DNA of 64,000 bases from Rhizoctonia solani (taxonomy: Eukaryota > Basidiomycota > Agaricomycetes > Cantharellales > Ceratobasidiaceae): assembly GCF_016906535.1 (NCBI RefSeq), contig NC_057378.1, positions 1,488,001 to 1,552,000 on the forward strand, read 5' to 3'. Shown in pieces: positions 23,246-33,840 of the stretch (within the stretch, counting starts at the first letter, position 1; every line of letters begins with the position of its first letter). A program made the translations under genes and the position numbers. The notes below the pieces were generated by a model. That model was not told the origin of the DNA. It saw only the letters and a program-made list of their open reading frames with translations, and did not search any database.

Positions 23246-23417
23246 TGTCATAAACAGAGGAAAATAGAGCTAGCTGGAATTGAACCAGCTTGACCACTAA
23301 GCCATAGAGCCCTATTATTCCTCTGCTGACAACCCATGATTACACCTGCTACCCCCAAATTTGGGCTTGGGCCAGCATGCAACCACTTGTACTGGTCATG
23401 TGACCACGTCCAGAACA
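23246..23417 (-). mobile_element. H unit, copy H2 (172 bp)
   Basis: Full-length H repeat beginning TGTCATAAACAGAGG at 23246 and ending ...CCAGAACA, with an intact T-arm (GCTGG/CCAGC). It adjoins a D LTR fragment. No target duplication. Confidence 0.7.
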
Positions 23418-23569
23418 CCTAAGGACTCTCTCCATTGGAGTTAGATACCTCCATGCTGCCTTAAGTGGTTCAGTCAGTAACTTAGCCTTACATAGTAGAC
23501 CCAGTGTAGTAGTACAGCTGCAAGCACCTCCCACTAGCAAGTAACCCATCTTACAGCTTGGTTACAACA
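23418..23569 (+). repeat. Family-D LTR, 3' fragment
   Basis: Matches the end of the D LTRs (for example 28640-28778): ...AGTAGTACAGC.GCAAGCACC..CACTAGCAAGTA.CC..CTTACAG...ACAACA. Confidence 0.7.
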
Positions 23570-25032
23570 TGCATCTCTGCCCAGATGGGTGGGAAGTCAA
23601 ACTCTGCAAGCTCAACCTGCTAGGAGATTTTGGCAATGTTCTGGATGATCTACAAAACAGTTTCCACATTGTTGCCATTGGCCAAGTAAAACACACAGTT
23701 TTACATGACAACCATAACTCAGCCCAGGCTAGACCCATCATTATCCTAGAATACATTGAAGCCAAGTTATCTAAAGTCAGATACTCTGGCTCTTATAACC
23801 AAGTTACCCCAGAGCAATTAATTTGCCTATTTTTGGCTGCTCCCTTTGAGGTTGTCAACAAGCCATCTGTGCTGGGCAAATTTAGGATCATACAGGGTTT
23901 TTACTTCCCACATAGCAAGTTGTTGTTGTCTATAAAGGCTCAAATCAATGCAAGCAATTTCCCATGTACCTGGGGATTCTTCCATAACTTTGCCAAAATT
24001 GTCACTGCAGCCCCCAAGGATCTCTTGCAGCAACCTGTGATACTGACACAGCCTGCTGCCAAATCCCTATACACCAAGACAACTGGGTCCATGTGGTTGT
24101 ACATTGGGCAGGCAATTTTATGCAGATGTCAGAGTGCAATTTGACACAGCTAGCTCCAACAGCATTTTTGCTGGATGCAGCAACTCAATGGACATCATTT
24201 ATGCTTGACAGGGTTTCAGCACAATCCTCAAGTGGGTGCACAATTATCATTTCCTCCAGCCCCCCCCCCAGGAACTGCCAGCAGGGTGGGCCCAGATGTT
24301 TTTGGCAATGTTGCCAAGTTTTACAACCTTGCTGGCAACCTTGGCTAGCCCTGGCAATTTTCCATAATTATTACCTTCAGTCACTTGCTCACATACTTAG
24401 GCTTTACCTGGGACATTCTATCAAAATTTTTCTTGATTCTGTGCAAAAAAAACAGCTAAAACACTTAGGAAGGCTATGCAACTAGCTGAGCACATCTAAG
24501 GTATCACTCAAGGAGACCTAGGTGATCATTGGCTTGTTGATCCATTGCTTGGTAGTCATCCTGGAGGCCCAACCCATGCTTGCTGGACCAATAGGCTCAT
24601 CCATATCATTCCCACATGCCAATCAAAAATGTCTCATTGGAAAACTGCTTAGTATACCAGCCTGATGCAATGTGAAATGTTAGTTGGATATCCTTGATGT
24701 CAAGAATGTTGGCTCCATTGTAAAGTCACCCCCATCAGAGTCAGCCTTATCCATTTATACTGACACATCTCCTTTGTTTGGTTTTGGGGTTGTCATAAAT
24801 ACCAAATGGGCCTTGTGAAAAATGACCAAGTAGTAAAAACAAGAAGGGGGGGGACCTTGACTGGGGCAAGGCAATGGTGTTCAAGCTAGCCATACTTTGG
24901 CTCATCCTTGATGTACATCACATTGCAGTCACTATCCACTGCAATAATCAGGGAGTGGTTTTTGCATGCAAAGCCAGCTGCTGTTGGAGCTCCCAACAGA
25001 ATGATATGTTAGCACACATCATGGCCTTGTGC
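23570..25032 (+). pseudogene. Reverse transcriptase/RNase H remnant, DIRS/Ngaro-like (tentative)
   Basis: The frame at 23569-24144 has the order typical of tyrosine-recombinase retrotransposon RTs known from basidiomycetes: ..VPKP..GKFRIIQ.., ..INSQI/INASNFPCTWG.. and a decayed palm that continues in other frames at 24090-24400 (..VVHWAGNFMQ.., ..SSNGIF-like). Around 24760-25020 an RNase H-like part follows (a ..YTDTSPLFGFGVV.. strand, then ..AILWLI..., ..IHCNNQGVVFA..). Stops and frameshifts are frequent. No tyrosine recombinase is visible before the H unit at 25033. The family call rests on motif recall only. A Gypsy origin is less likely because the spacing and motifs differ from the other RTs here. 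Confidence 0.5.
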
Positions 25033-25516
25033 TGTCCTGGACTTGGTCAAACAGACCAGTACAAGTGTTGTGAGCTTCACCTCCTGACATGGGTGCTGGT
25101 TTTTTTGCTCTCTAGTCCCCTACTAGCATGTATTTAAAGAATCCTCCTTCTGCTTGATCTGCATCCATCTGATCTGTTTGTATGTTTCCTCTCTCCTTTG
25201 TTTGTGTCCTTCCTGCTTCTCTTCCCCTTCCTTGCACTTAGTCTGTTATGCTCCCATCAGTTACACCATTGGATTTGCCTCATTTTTCTAATATTTGTAC
25301 TATTTTTTACAAACCCCTTAGCTCTACTTTTCTGATCATGTGATCTTGGTGCTTACCAAGTCAAGATGCCACACCAAGACCTGCCAAGACGCTGTGCCAA
25401 GGATGCATAGATAACAAACACACTTTTATGCAGTCTGAAGCATGCTTCCTTTTTCACATTCAACTTCTGTTTCCCACACCTTATCATATTGTAAATAGTC
25501 CTCTCTAGTGTATATA

Positions 25517-27133
25517 AACTTGCACCCAAAAGGATTGAGCCACATGAACTCAAATCAATGATGCTCATGTGTCACCTGCACAATTGAGAATTTGTTTACA
25601 AAGTAATAGTAGAGTATGTAGATACAGTAGTATAGAACATATAGACAGAGTTTTAGATTTAAACTAAGTCTCCTTGTGGAGATATGCATGAGCAAAATTT
25701 TTGGGCTGGCTCATTCTTTTTGATCACTTTACATAAGCTACCTGGTCCTCCCTCATTGATTGCCATTTACCACCTCTTTTTACACTTGAACACCTGCCAA
25801 AAATGCACAAACAGCTCAATACACTAGCCCCAAGACCAAGGCTCAGATAATTGCACTGAAAAAGCTTGAATACTCAGATTGGGCTATTGTTCAGCTTTTG
25901 CAACCTGAGACTCAGGTTTCTCATGCTACTATTGGTTGTATCTGGGCCAAGTATGGACTTACCAACTGCCCACTCAATTGAGATAATCCCATTCCTGGAT
26001 ACCCACAAAAATTAACCCCTAGCAACATTAGATTTGCTGCTTTGGCCCTAGCTTAGAGTAGAGTACCAACAGCAGCAAACATTAAACAGCAATACTTTCC
26101 TACTGTTGGGTCCCCTACCCTCTGCTGCTACCTCCAAGAGCTGGGTTTACAACTGTACAAACACTGCCAAGTGCCCCTGCTAACTTAATGGCATAGAAAA
26201 TCCTGTTGCATGTGTGCCCACAGTTGAATATTCTGGCCATAATCACACTGGGATGACATTGTCTTCTTGGACAAAGTCAGAATCAAGTTATTTGGGGCCA
26301 ACAGCAGCCAATATTACTGGAGGCAACCTAGTGAGTCCCCATGTAATCCCAAATACACCAAAAAGACAATATCTCATGGTGGCAGGTGTATTTTCATTTG
26401 GGGGTGCATTACCCAAGAGGGAGTCAGGTGATTGTACCATATACAATGCAAGCTGAATGCCCTGGGATACATTGAAATCCTTGGGGATGCCTTCTTTGGA
26501 ACCCTTGCCAACCATAAAATCACCCTGTTTGACATTATATTCCAGCATGACCAAGATTCAAAGCATACAGCCAGGCTGACACAACATTGGCTTCTCAGTT
26601 GGGGTATTAACAACCTCCCATGGCTGTCAAGAAGCCTGGATTTGAATATAATTGAGAATGTCAGGTGGCATCCAAAGGAGTGCATGCATACTCACCAACC
26701 TTCTGCTTTAAATAAAGAAGAATTGTGGAAAATAGTGAAGGACAAGTGGAAACAAATTTCCCCAAAATGTATTGGCAATTTGTATGATTCATTACTGTGT
26801 TGAGTACTGGCTGTGTCTTTAGCTAAAGGTGGAAACACCAAGTACTAAAATTTGTATCCAAATTATTCCATTTTGCATGTCATTTTGGGTGCATGTGTGC
26901 AGTTGCAGTTGCAGTTTGAAAAACAATCAAAAAGAATGAGCCAGCCCAAAAATTTTGCTCACACATATCTCCACAAGGAGACTTAGTTTAAATCTAAAAC
27001 TCTGTCTATATGTTATATACTACTGTATCTACATACTCTACTATTACATTGTAAGCAAATTCTCAATTGTGCAGGTGACACATGAGCATCATTGATTTGA
27101 GCTCACATGGCTCAATCTTTTTGGGCACAAGTG
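25517..27133 (+). mobile_element. Tc1-like transposon Tc1-A (1617 bp) in the D 5' LTR
   Basis: Terminal inverted repeats of about 220 bp (25517-25735 and 26925-27133) with outer ends AACTTGCACCC and GGGCACAAGTG, flanked by TA. The transposase gene is inside on the plus strand. Same family as Tc1-B (60581-62190), which lies at the same LTR position in the opposite orientation. Confidence 0.85.
25811..26815 (+). pseudogene. Tc1-A transposase pseudogene
   Basis: The N-terminal helix-turn-helix region is readable from an ACA where Tc1-B has ATG (..SPKTKAQIIAL.., ..YSDWAIVQLLQPET..). The catalytic region shows the ..SELFG-like strand and ..AANITGGN.. near 26280, then ..QHDQDSKHTARL.. (second catalytic aspartate) near 26555 and ..SPDLN.IEN-like ..SLDLNIIENV.. 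(glutamate) near 26635. Frameshifts and stops separate the parts, so it is inactive. Family: Tc1/mariner, DD34E-type. Confidence 0.75.
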
Positions 27134-27433
27134 TAAATCACAGGAAACTTGCTTGGAGATCCCAAGTTGATTTTACCTTGTCTACCATCACAGACAGGGT
27201 TCAGAGGTTCAGTAGTAGTGTTGGGTCCATAAGACCTTTAAATGACTCAGTAGTTACAGTACTGAGAAGCTCACTGGCCTTAGGCTCTTCCTCATCATAG
27301 ATAGCAGTCCCCACATTGCCTTGAGTGGTCCCTTCTCAGTAGTATAGCCTTCTAGTTAGTTTACCTTGTAGTAGTACAGCCTCAAGTGCCCACCACTAGT
27401 AAGTGACCAACCTTACAGTTGGGTCACAACATT

Positions 27434-27446
27434 GTAAAATTGACTT
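27434..27446 (+). promoter_or_regulatory. Self-complementary primer-binding site, D element
   Basis: GTAAAATTGACTT begins 2 nt after the LTR and is the perfect reverse complement of AAGTCAATTTTAC found 34 nt downstream of the TATATAA start in the intact D LTR (28466 and 28500). Confidence 0.75.
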
Positions 27447-27943
27447 TTGTAGGCTTGATTTGACAACAAGAAGACTCCCTGTTCTAGCACAAGGGAAAAC
27501 AAGTAATAGGATCATTTGGTGATAATTATCAAAACACCACCTATCTCACTTGGTACCAAATTGCTATAAGGCAGACAAGTTCTGATTGCCTGCATACCAT
27601 GTGTTTTGCTGGTACACAGTAGCTAGCAACCTTAGTCAGCTGAAACACCTGCTTGTGGCAAACCTGCTAATATCACAATTGCCAGATCTGTTGATTTGTT
27701 GTAGGGACCATCCAATGCTAGGTGCTTGACACAAATGTTTAGCAACCACACACTACAAAAAACTGCTCATAAGTCCTGTCACAGGCACTATCCACCCATA
27801 CCTTAGCTCATCATTTCATCCACATGCTCTGACATCCCTCACCCCTACTCCTGTCCCTCAGTTGCTCAAGCCAACATTTCTTGGCAGCCCACTCCCAACC
27901 ACCCTGTTGCATCCCATCTCCCTCTCCAGAACACCTGTCCAGA
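27447..27943 (+). other. D element leader
   Basis: Non-coding leader with patches shared with the A leader (for example ACCAAATTGCTATAAGGCAG near 27562 and CTCATAAGTCCTGTCACAGGCA near 27768). No ORF. Confidence 0.6.
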
Positions 27944-28208
27944 ATGGAACCAGAGCCAACCCTTAGGGTCCTTATGGACATCATCCAAGCCCTTACCATC
28001 CAAGTTGGGTCCCTTCAGGACCAAGTCAAGTCTCAAGACAAACAACTTGCCCAAATCCTCACCCTATCAAAAGAGACAAATAACTTTGTCTGTTCCACCC
28101 CATCTGGAGATCAGGGACCTACAACTCAGAGGAAGAAGAGGAAACAAGGGTCAAAAAAGAGCCTTGCTCAATGTCTTGGGGTCTAACCTTGCTCACCCCC
28201 TTCCAGGA

Positions 28209-28778
28209 TGTTACACTCCCTTCACATATACCACTGGAATTGCCTGAATTTTCTGATATTTCTACTATTTTTTCCGAACTTGTTATCTCATGTTTTTCAA
28301 TCACGTGATCTTGGCGCTTATTATGCCAAGATGCTGCGCCAAGATGCCGTGCCAAGGGCGCTTATGAGAAATCCACGCTTCTGCACAGCCTGCAGCATGC
28401 TTCTTATTTCATACAAACACTTCTTTCTACCATGCACAGACCATGTATATACTCTTGCCTTTGTCTATATAAACAACAGGAAAATTGCTTGGAAACCCCA
28501 AGTCAATTTTACCTTGTCTCATATCCATTGAGGAGGCACCCCAGCCAGCTAAGTAGCCGGCCCCCTAGTAGTTCAGAAGTTAACCCCTTTACCTGTGCTC
28601 ATTGCACCTCCTGGGCTCAGCCCCCTTTGCCAACAGTAGATAGATAGTAGTTGCCATAAGCAACTTAGTCAGTAGTGGTTAAGCCTTAGATAGTTAGATT
28701 ACATAAGCAGTGTAGTAGTAGTATGGCCACAAGCACCCATCTCACTAGCAAGTACCCACCTTACAGTGGTGTACAACA
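28209..28778 (+). repeat. D solo LTR inside D gag (570 bp)
   Basis: TGTTACACTCCC...GTGTACAACA with a perfect duplication CAGGA (28204-28208 and 28779-28783). The only uninterrupted plus-strand copy of the D LTR in the window, so it gives the promoter layout: TATATAA at 28466-28472 and the presumed mRNA start at about 28500. It retains several CpGs (GGCGCTT, CACGTGATC). Confidence 0.88.
28466..28472 (+). promoter_or_regulatory. TATA box of the D LTR
   Basis: TATATAA, 34 nt upstream of the segment complementary to the D PBS. This is the box that Tc1-A and Tc1-B occupy in the other D LTRs. Confidence 0.6.
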
Positions 28779-28966
28779 CAGGAAGAAGCAAGCACCAAAT
28801 GTCCCAAGATGGAGCTCCCAGATCCTTATAAAGGAAGCACCAGGGGACAGAAGGCCACTCAATGGCTTGACAGAATGTTCCTTTGGGTAGCTCTACATTG
28901 TCACCAATTTGACAAAGTAGAGCAGATGGTGGTATGGATCCTATACCACACAGAAGACAAGGCAGC

Positions 28967-29141
28967 TGTCCTGGACATGGTCAAGACAGACCAGTACAAA
29001 TGGTTGCATGCTGGCCCAAGCCCAAATTTGGTGGGTAGCAGGTGTAATCATGGGTTGTCAGCAGAGGAATAACAGGGCTCTATGGCTTAGTGGTCAAGCT
29101 GGTTCAATTCTGGCTAGTTCTTTTTTCCTCTGTTTATGACA
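28967..29141 (+). mobile_element. H unit, copy H3 (175 bp) in D gag
   Basis: TGTCCTGGACATGG...TTTATGACA with a perfect duplication GCAGC (28962-28966 and 29142-29146). Removing it and one GCAGC restores the gag frame locally. The tRNA-like arm lies at 29098-29114. Confidence 0.85.
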
Positions 29142-29815
29142 GCAGCCAACTAGGCACTCCCCCTCATCAATAACATCATAAAGGGAGAAGGGTCAGCCCC
29201 CAAAAACATCCAGGCCTTAGGAGTATACTTCAAGGAAGCCTTTGCCAACCCAGACACAAAATGGGCTGCTGTGCAAAAAATTGCCTCCCTTGCCCAGACC
29301 ACATCCACAGCAGAATATGTCCCAAAGCTCTGCAAACTTATAGGAGAACTAGACTGTAACAAGGAAGCATACATTGCCCAGTTTACAAGGGGTCTTCATT
29401 GGAAGGTCAAAGAGCTCCTGTCTACTAAATACAACATCCCTGAAGAGCTCAAAGCCATCTTTGTGGTGGCTATCAAAATAGACAATACCTGCTGCAAGAA
29501 TGAAAAGAACTGCCCCAAGTCCAAAGGCAAAACCCTGATCACAGCAACCACCTCCACCACCACTACCACACATTAGGTCTGCTAATCAGAAGACCCCAAC
29601 TATGTCACACCCAAGGAGAGGGATTGCTGCCAAGCATCTGGGCTATGCATCAAATTCAGACAGAAGGGTCACAGGATCAATCAGTGCCCTAACAGCTGGA
29701 AAGCCACAATCCAAGAGGCAGCTAAGATGGCTGAGGACAAATTGGGAAAAGAATAAGGTCAAGGACTACTGCCAAGCCTTTGACCCCATCTATAGACATG
29801 CATGTATCAGAGTTT

Positions 29816-31684
29816 GAATTTGTATCTATTGCTCAAGACTCAAATAAAAAAAACCTCTACTCTTCATGGACCTACACATGCATGACTACCCAGCAGAAAC
29901 CCTCCAAACCCTAATCAACTCCAGAGCCACCTCAAATTTCATATCACCTTGTATTGTTGAAAAACTCAAAATCCCAAAATCCCTACTCAAAAATCCACAA
30001 GTAGTGAGAATGTTAGACAGTACAATCTCCCTGACTGGTTCTATTTGGGACCAGGTACAACTTGCAGTTTTGGCCAATGGTCATTCACACTCCATCCCCT
30101 TCCTTTTTTGTCCCATTGGCAACACACCTGCCATCCTAGGCATGACATGGTTAACCCAAGAATCCCCTCTCATTGACTGGCAACAGGGAATAGTTACCTT
30201 CCCCAAATACTCCAACATTGCATTGGAAGAGGAAGCCAATCCAAGTCCCACAAACAATCTTCCAATTCAATATCACAAATTTGCCAGTGTCTTTGGAGAA
30301 GAGGAGTTCAAAGTCCTACCCCTGCATTGAGACTATGACATTGCCATTGATCTGGTACCCAATGCCAAACTAAACCCCAGTCCAATATACAGAATGACTG
30401 ATGCAGAATCAGCAGCCCTCAAAACCCACATAGAGGAAGAACTGGCCACTGAATAAATCAGGCCAAGTACCTCCCCTACCAGAGTGCTGGTTATGTTTGT
30501 GAAAAAGGCCAATGGATCACTACAATCAGTAGTGGACTACAGGCAATTGAATGAGGCAACCCTACAAAACATCTATCCCCTTCCCCAGCAAGAGAACCTA
30601 ATGGCCAAGCTATGTCATGCTAAAATGTTTACCAAACTAGACCTTTGATGGGGATATAACAATGTATGCATCAGGGAAGGAGACAAATGGAAAACAGCCT
30701 TCAGGAGCAAATATGGCTTATTTGAATACTTAGTAATGCCTTTCAGTCTCACCAATGCCCCAGCTGTGTTCTAACACTTTATGAACAACTTATTCAGGGA
30801 CTTCATAGAGATAACAGTAGTCATATACCTGGACAACATCCTTATTTTCTCTGAAAACCCCAAGGACCACCCTGGTCATGTAAGGGAAGTCTTGTCAAGG
30901 TTAATGAAGAACCAGCCTTTTTGCAAACTCTCAAAATGTCACTTCCATGTTACCACTGTCAATTACCTGGGAATTGTCATCTTCCCCAAAGGCTTCTCTA
31001 CAGATCAGATAAAGGTAGAAGCAGTTACATCCTGGCTGACCCCTAGAACAGTTAAAGAAGTCCAGGCATTCTTGGGATTTGTAAACTACCTGCAATGCTG
31101 CATCCCCAACTTCAGCACAGTTGCACAACCCCTACACAACTTAACCAAGAAGGACACCCCATGGTCCTGGGACACAGCAACAGAAGAAGCCTCTCAGGAA
31201 CTTGAAACCTTGGTTACAAACAGCCCAGTTTTAATCTGCTCAAACCCCAAACTCCCCTACTACCTTGAAACAGATGCTTCTGAAGTTGCCATGGGAGCAA
31301 TCCTGAGCCAAAGAAGCTCCAATGGTTGACTACATCCCATTGCCTACATGTCAAAATCCCTTAGTGGTGCAGAAGCTAACTACAACCCCCACAACAAGGA
31401 ACTATTGGCAATTATTAAGGCACTTGAGGAATGGTATATCTTCTTGGAAGCAACACACTCCCCCATCCAAGTCTTTATGGATAACAGAAACTTGGAATAT
31501 TGGATGAATGCAAGAAACTACAACCAAAGACACACACAATGGCAGATTTTCCTAAGTGATTTTAACTTTGAGATCCATTACCAACTGGGTAAACAATCAG
31601 GGAAACCAGATGCATTGTCAAAAAGATTGGACTACAGGGACTTGGAACAGGAACCAGAAGTAATACCACCTCTGGAGATTTTTG
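29816..31684 (+). pseudogene. D element pol pseudogene: protease, RT, RNase H
   Basis: Protease at about 29866-30330, with the active-site triad changed (..LINSRAT.. instead of ..LIDSGAT..), so catalysis is lost. RT at about 30360-31320: ..FVKKANGSLQ.VVDYRQLN.., ..AKMFTKLDL.. followed by a stop, ..[23 protein letters not shown].., and IYLDNILIF, where the second YxDD aspartate is asparagine. RNase H follows to about 31680 (..LETDASEVAMGAIL.., ..NKELLAIIKALEEW.., ..MDNRNLEYW..). In-frame stops at about 30330, 30456, 30646, 30774 and 31329. Homology ends at 31684, where the CACTA end begins. Confidence 0.85.
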
Positions 31685-32560
31685 CACTGTATACCCCAAA
31701 GGTACAGACAGTCCAAGCCCTAAAGTCCAAGCCTTAGGGTATGGATGTCTCTTAAGTAGAAAACACACCCTTGGGTTTGGACCTTTGGCAAAATCCAACC
31801 CCAGGAATATCCAGACCCAGGGGCTGGCTATTTAATATGGGAATTGTCTGGACCCTGGCACTGTTCCTAGTGCTCATGAATACTTGCAGTCTGCTGCCAA
31901 GGTATGGATACCCAGCTGGTATCTGAGCCTGGGGTGCAGAGATACATGGTGCAAGGAGACTGAGAAACAACAGAAGCATGCAAAAAAGGATACATGAAAT
32001 CATCAAAGAAAATACAGCAAGTTTGAGACACAGAGTCAAGGTTCAAAGACAGAAACAAGTAAGGAAACAGTGAGAAAGAGAAGAAATAAATGATTGAGAG
32101 CAAGTTGCAAACCAGCCTTGGTTACTTGTTTTTGGCTAAAGCCTGTGTTTTCCTGCAAGAATACTATATCAGTACCCAAAATCCAATGTTCTAAGTCTCT
32201 TACATTGGAACAGTCTTGCTCAAATCAGATTTGTTGACCATTTCCAACTTGGCTGCATGTGAAGTTGCAGCCAATAAATCCTGTGGTGGTGGGCAGGGCT
32301 TTGGCACTGAATTGAATGACTTGGAGACAGGATCAACAACAATATTCAAAGCTGCCATGGCTTTGGTTGCAGTCAAGGCAGAAGCAGGGGCTACAGCAGC
32401 AGGTTTCTTCTTTATCTTTGCACTTGCACTCTCCAGCTGCAAGACTTTGTCTTGGCAGTTCTGCACCCACAAGTTTGAGTGCCTGAACACCTTGCACCAA
32501 TCTCCAGTGAGACTTTTTGTGCTCAAGAAGAAAGTTAACTTACTTTCCCTTTGGCCTGTA

Positions 32561-33840
32561 CTACTGGACACCAAAATTATCCAGACACTACCACATGACA
32601 AATTTGCTTTCTCTTCACAATGTCCTCTGACCCCCCTTGTTGCAGCAAGGAGGTTTCTCAGCTTGATCAAGCTTGCATTTTGGCACTAAATGAGGAAGGA
32701 AAAACATACAGATACATAGAAAAACATACTGGTGTTCCTAAGTCTACAGCTTACAATATTGTAACTAGTTACTACAAGTACAGGCCTGCTGACCCTCAAC
32801 CCCATCTTGGCCACCCACCTTTCCTATCCCCTGCAACTCAGCACCAAATTGTACACCACCTCCATATCTACCCACTCAAAAATTATGGGGCTATTGCTGA
32901 GCTTGTTGGGTCAGTTATTGAATGTCAAGTTCAGCATGTGGCCAAACACAACCACCTCCAATGCTTTGTTGCCTGCCAGAAACCATATCTCAAACCTAAA
33001 ATGATGGAGGCACAGTGTAATTGGGCTGGAGACAACACAAATAGGAATTGGGACTGGGTTGCTTGGGTTGACAAGACCACCCTTAACACTGGGGAACAGC
33101 TGGAGCAACCAAGAGTAACTGGGAAGAAGGGAGAAGTATACCTCCCCAAATACATGGTGCCAACATTCCATAGTGGTTGCCAGGGCCTTACCTTATGGGG
33201 CTGTATTGCACACAGAAAAAGGGGGATCTGTTTTGGCTTGAGTTGTTCCCTTGGGCTGTTGGGAAGAATGGGCATGTGAGTGGTGGGGGACTCACTTCTG
33301 AAGGATATGCCAAACAGATTACCAATGGCCCGCTCAACCAATTTTTAGCTGATCTAGAGGTTGAGCAGGGTCACAAAATTCTGGTTGTGGAAGATGGGGC
33401 AGCTGCACATAGGGGTATAGCCGCACAATGCGCTCAAAAAGAGCTTGGGATAGAACAACTACCCCACTCATCAAATGCCCCTGATCTTAACCCCATTGAA
33501 CCTCTGTGGAATATCTTCAAGAAGCATGTATTCAAGATCCCTGGGGCTTGTAAGAACCTGGACAAGCTCTGGAAAGCAGCCAAGATGGTTTGGGATGCAT
33601 TTACTGAGGAGGGTATCAACAAATATACTGACAGGATGGATGCTCATGTTGAGGCTGTTAAAGTAGCAAAAGGCTGCCCAACTGAATTCTAAGTGATCTG
33701 GCTGATTTGTTTTCCCTTAGTATGTATGTTGAATCATTTGTTTTCTTTCAATTTTATGTTACACTTGCAAACCAACAGCAGGAACACTAGCAGGGGTGCA
33801 CATCTTGATCATGTGTCTGGATAATTTCTGTGTCTGGTAG
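32561..33840 (+). mobile_element. Tc1/mariner element (1280 bp), distinct from Tc1-A/B
   Basis: Inverted ends CTACTGGACACC...ATTATCCAGACAC and the reverse at 33800-33840, flanked by TA (32559-32560 and 33841-33842). It contains one transposase gene. The element splits an exon of the CACTA accessory gene. Confidence 0.85.
32620..33692 (+). pseudogene. Mariner-like transposase (DD34E) with one frameshift
   Basis: First frame 32620-33225: N-terminal homeodomain-like region (..LALNEEGKTYRYIEKHTGVPKST.. is a helix-turn-helix), then ..WVDKTTLN.. with the first catalytic aspartate. Second frame 33177-33692: ..ILVVEDGAAAHRG.. with the second aspartate, and ..SSNAPDLNPIEPLWN.. with the glutamate. There are 34 residues between them, hence DD34E. 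The only visible break is a one-base shift in the A5G5 run at 33216-33225. The catalytic residues are intact. About 355 aa in all, normal for the family. Confidence 0.85.

Larger units (their letters stand above)
25244..27431 (+). repeat. 5' LTR of D, interrupted by Tc1-A
   Basis: LTR parts 25244-25516 and 27134-27431 (about 571 bp joined). Begins TGTTATGCTCCCATCAG, ends GGGTCACAACA. The Tc1-like element sits in the TATATA promoter box. Confidence 0.85.
27944..29760 (+). pseudogene. D element gag pseudogene, split by a D solo LTR and H3
   Basis: Starts MEPEPTLRVL... at 27944, with a heptad-rich N-terminal part. It continues after the solo LTR at about 28784 (..ELPDPYKGST.., the conserved gag core entry, then ..TQWLDRMFLWVAL..), and after H3 at 29147 with the distal gag helices (..AQFTRGLHWKVKELL..). 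The zinc knuckle near 29640-29690 reads C-IK-F-....-H-....-C, so the second metal-binding cysteine has become phenylalanine. Several stops and frame changes are present. The original product would have been the particle-forming, RNA-binding Gag. Confidence 0.75.

Noticed and set aside
25244..27431. Reading the D LTR with Tc1-A as a long-TIR DNA transposon of 2.2 kb
   Set aside because: The outer parts are direct LTR sequence matched by empty-site copies at 28209 and 38628. Only the inner 1617 bp is inverted and TA-flanked.
32216..32689. 157-codon plus-strand ORF
   Set aside because: It is antisense to the last exon of the CACTA accessory gene, whose splice sites and composition favour the minus strand. 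It also crosses the mariner end.
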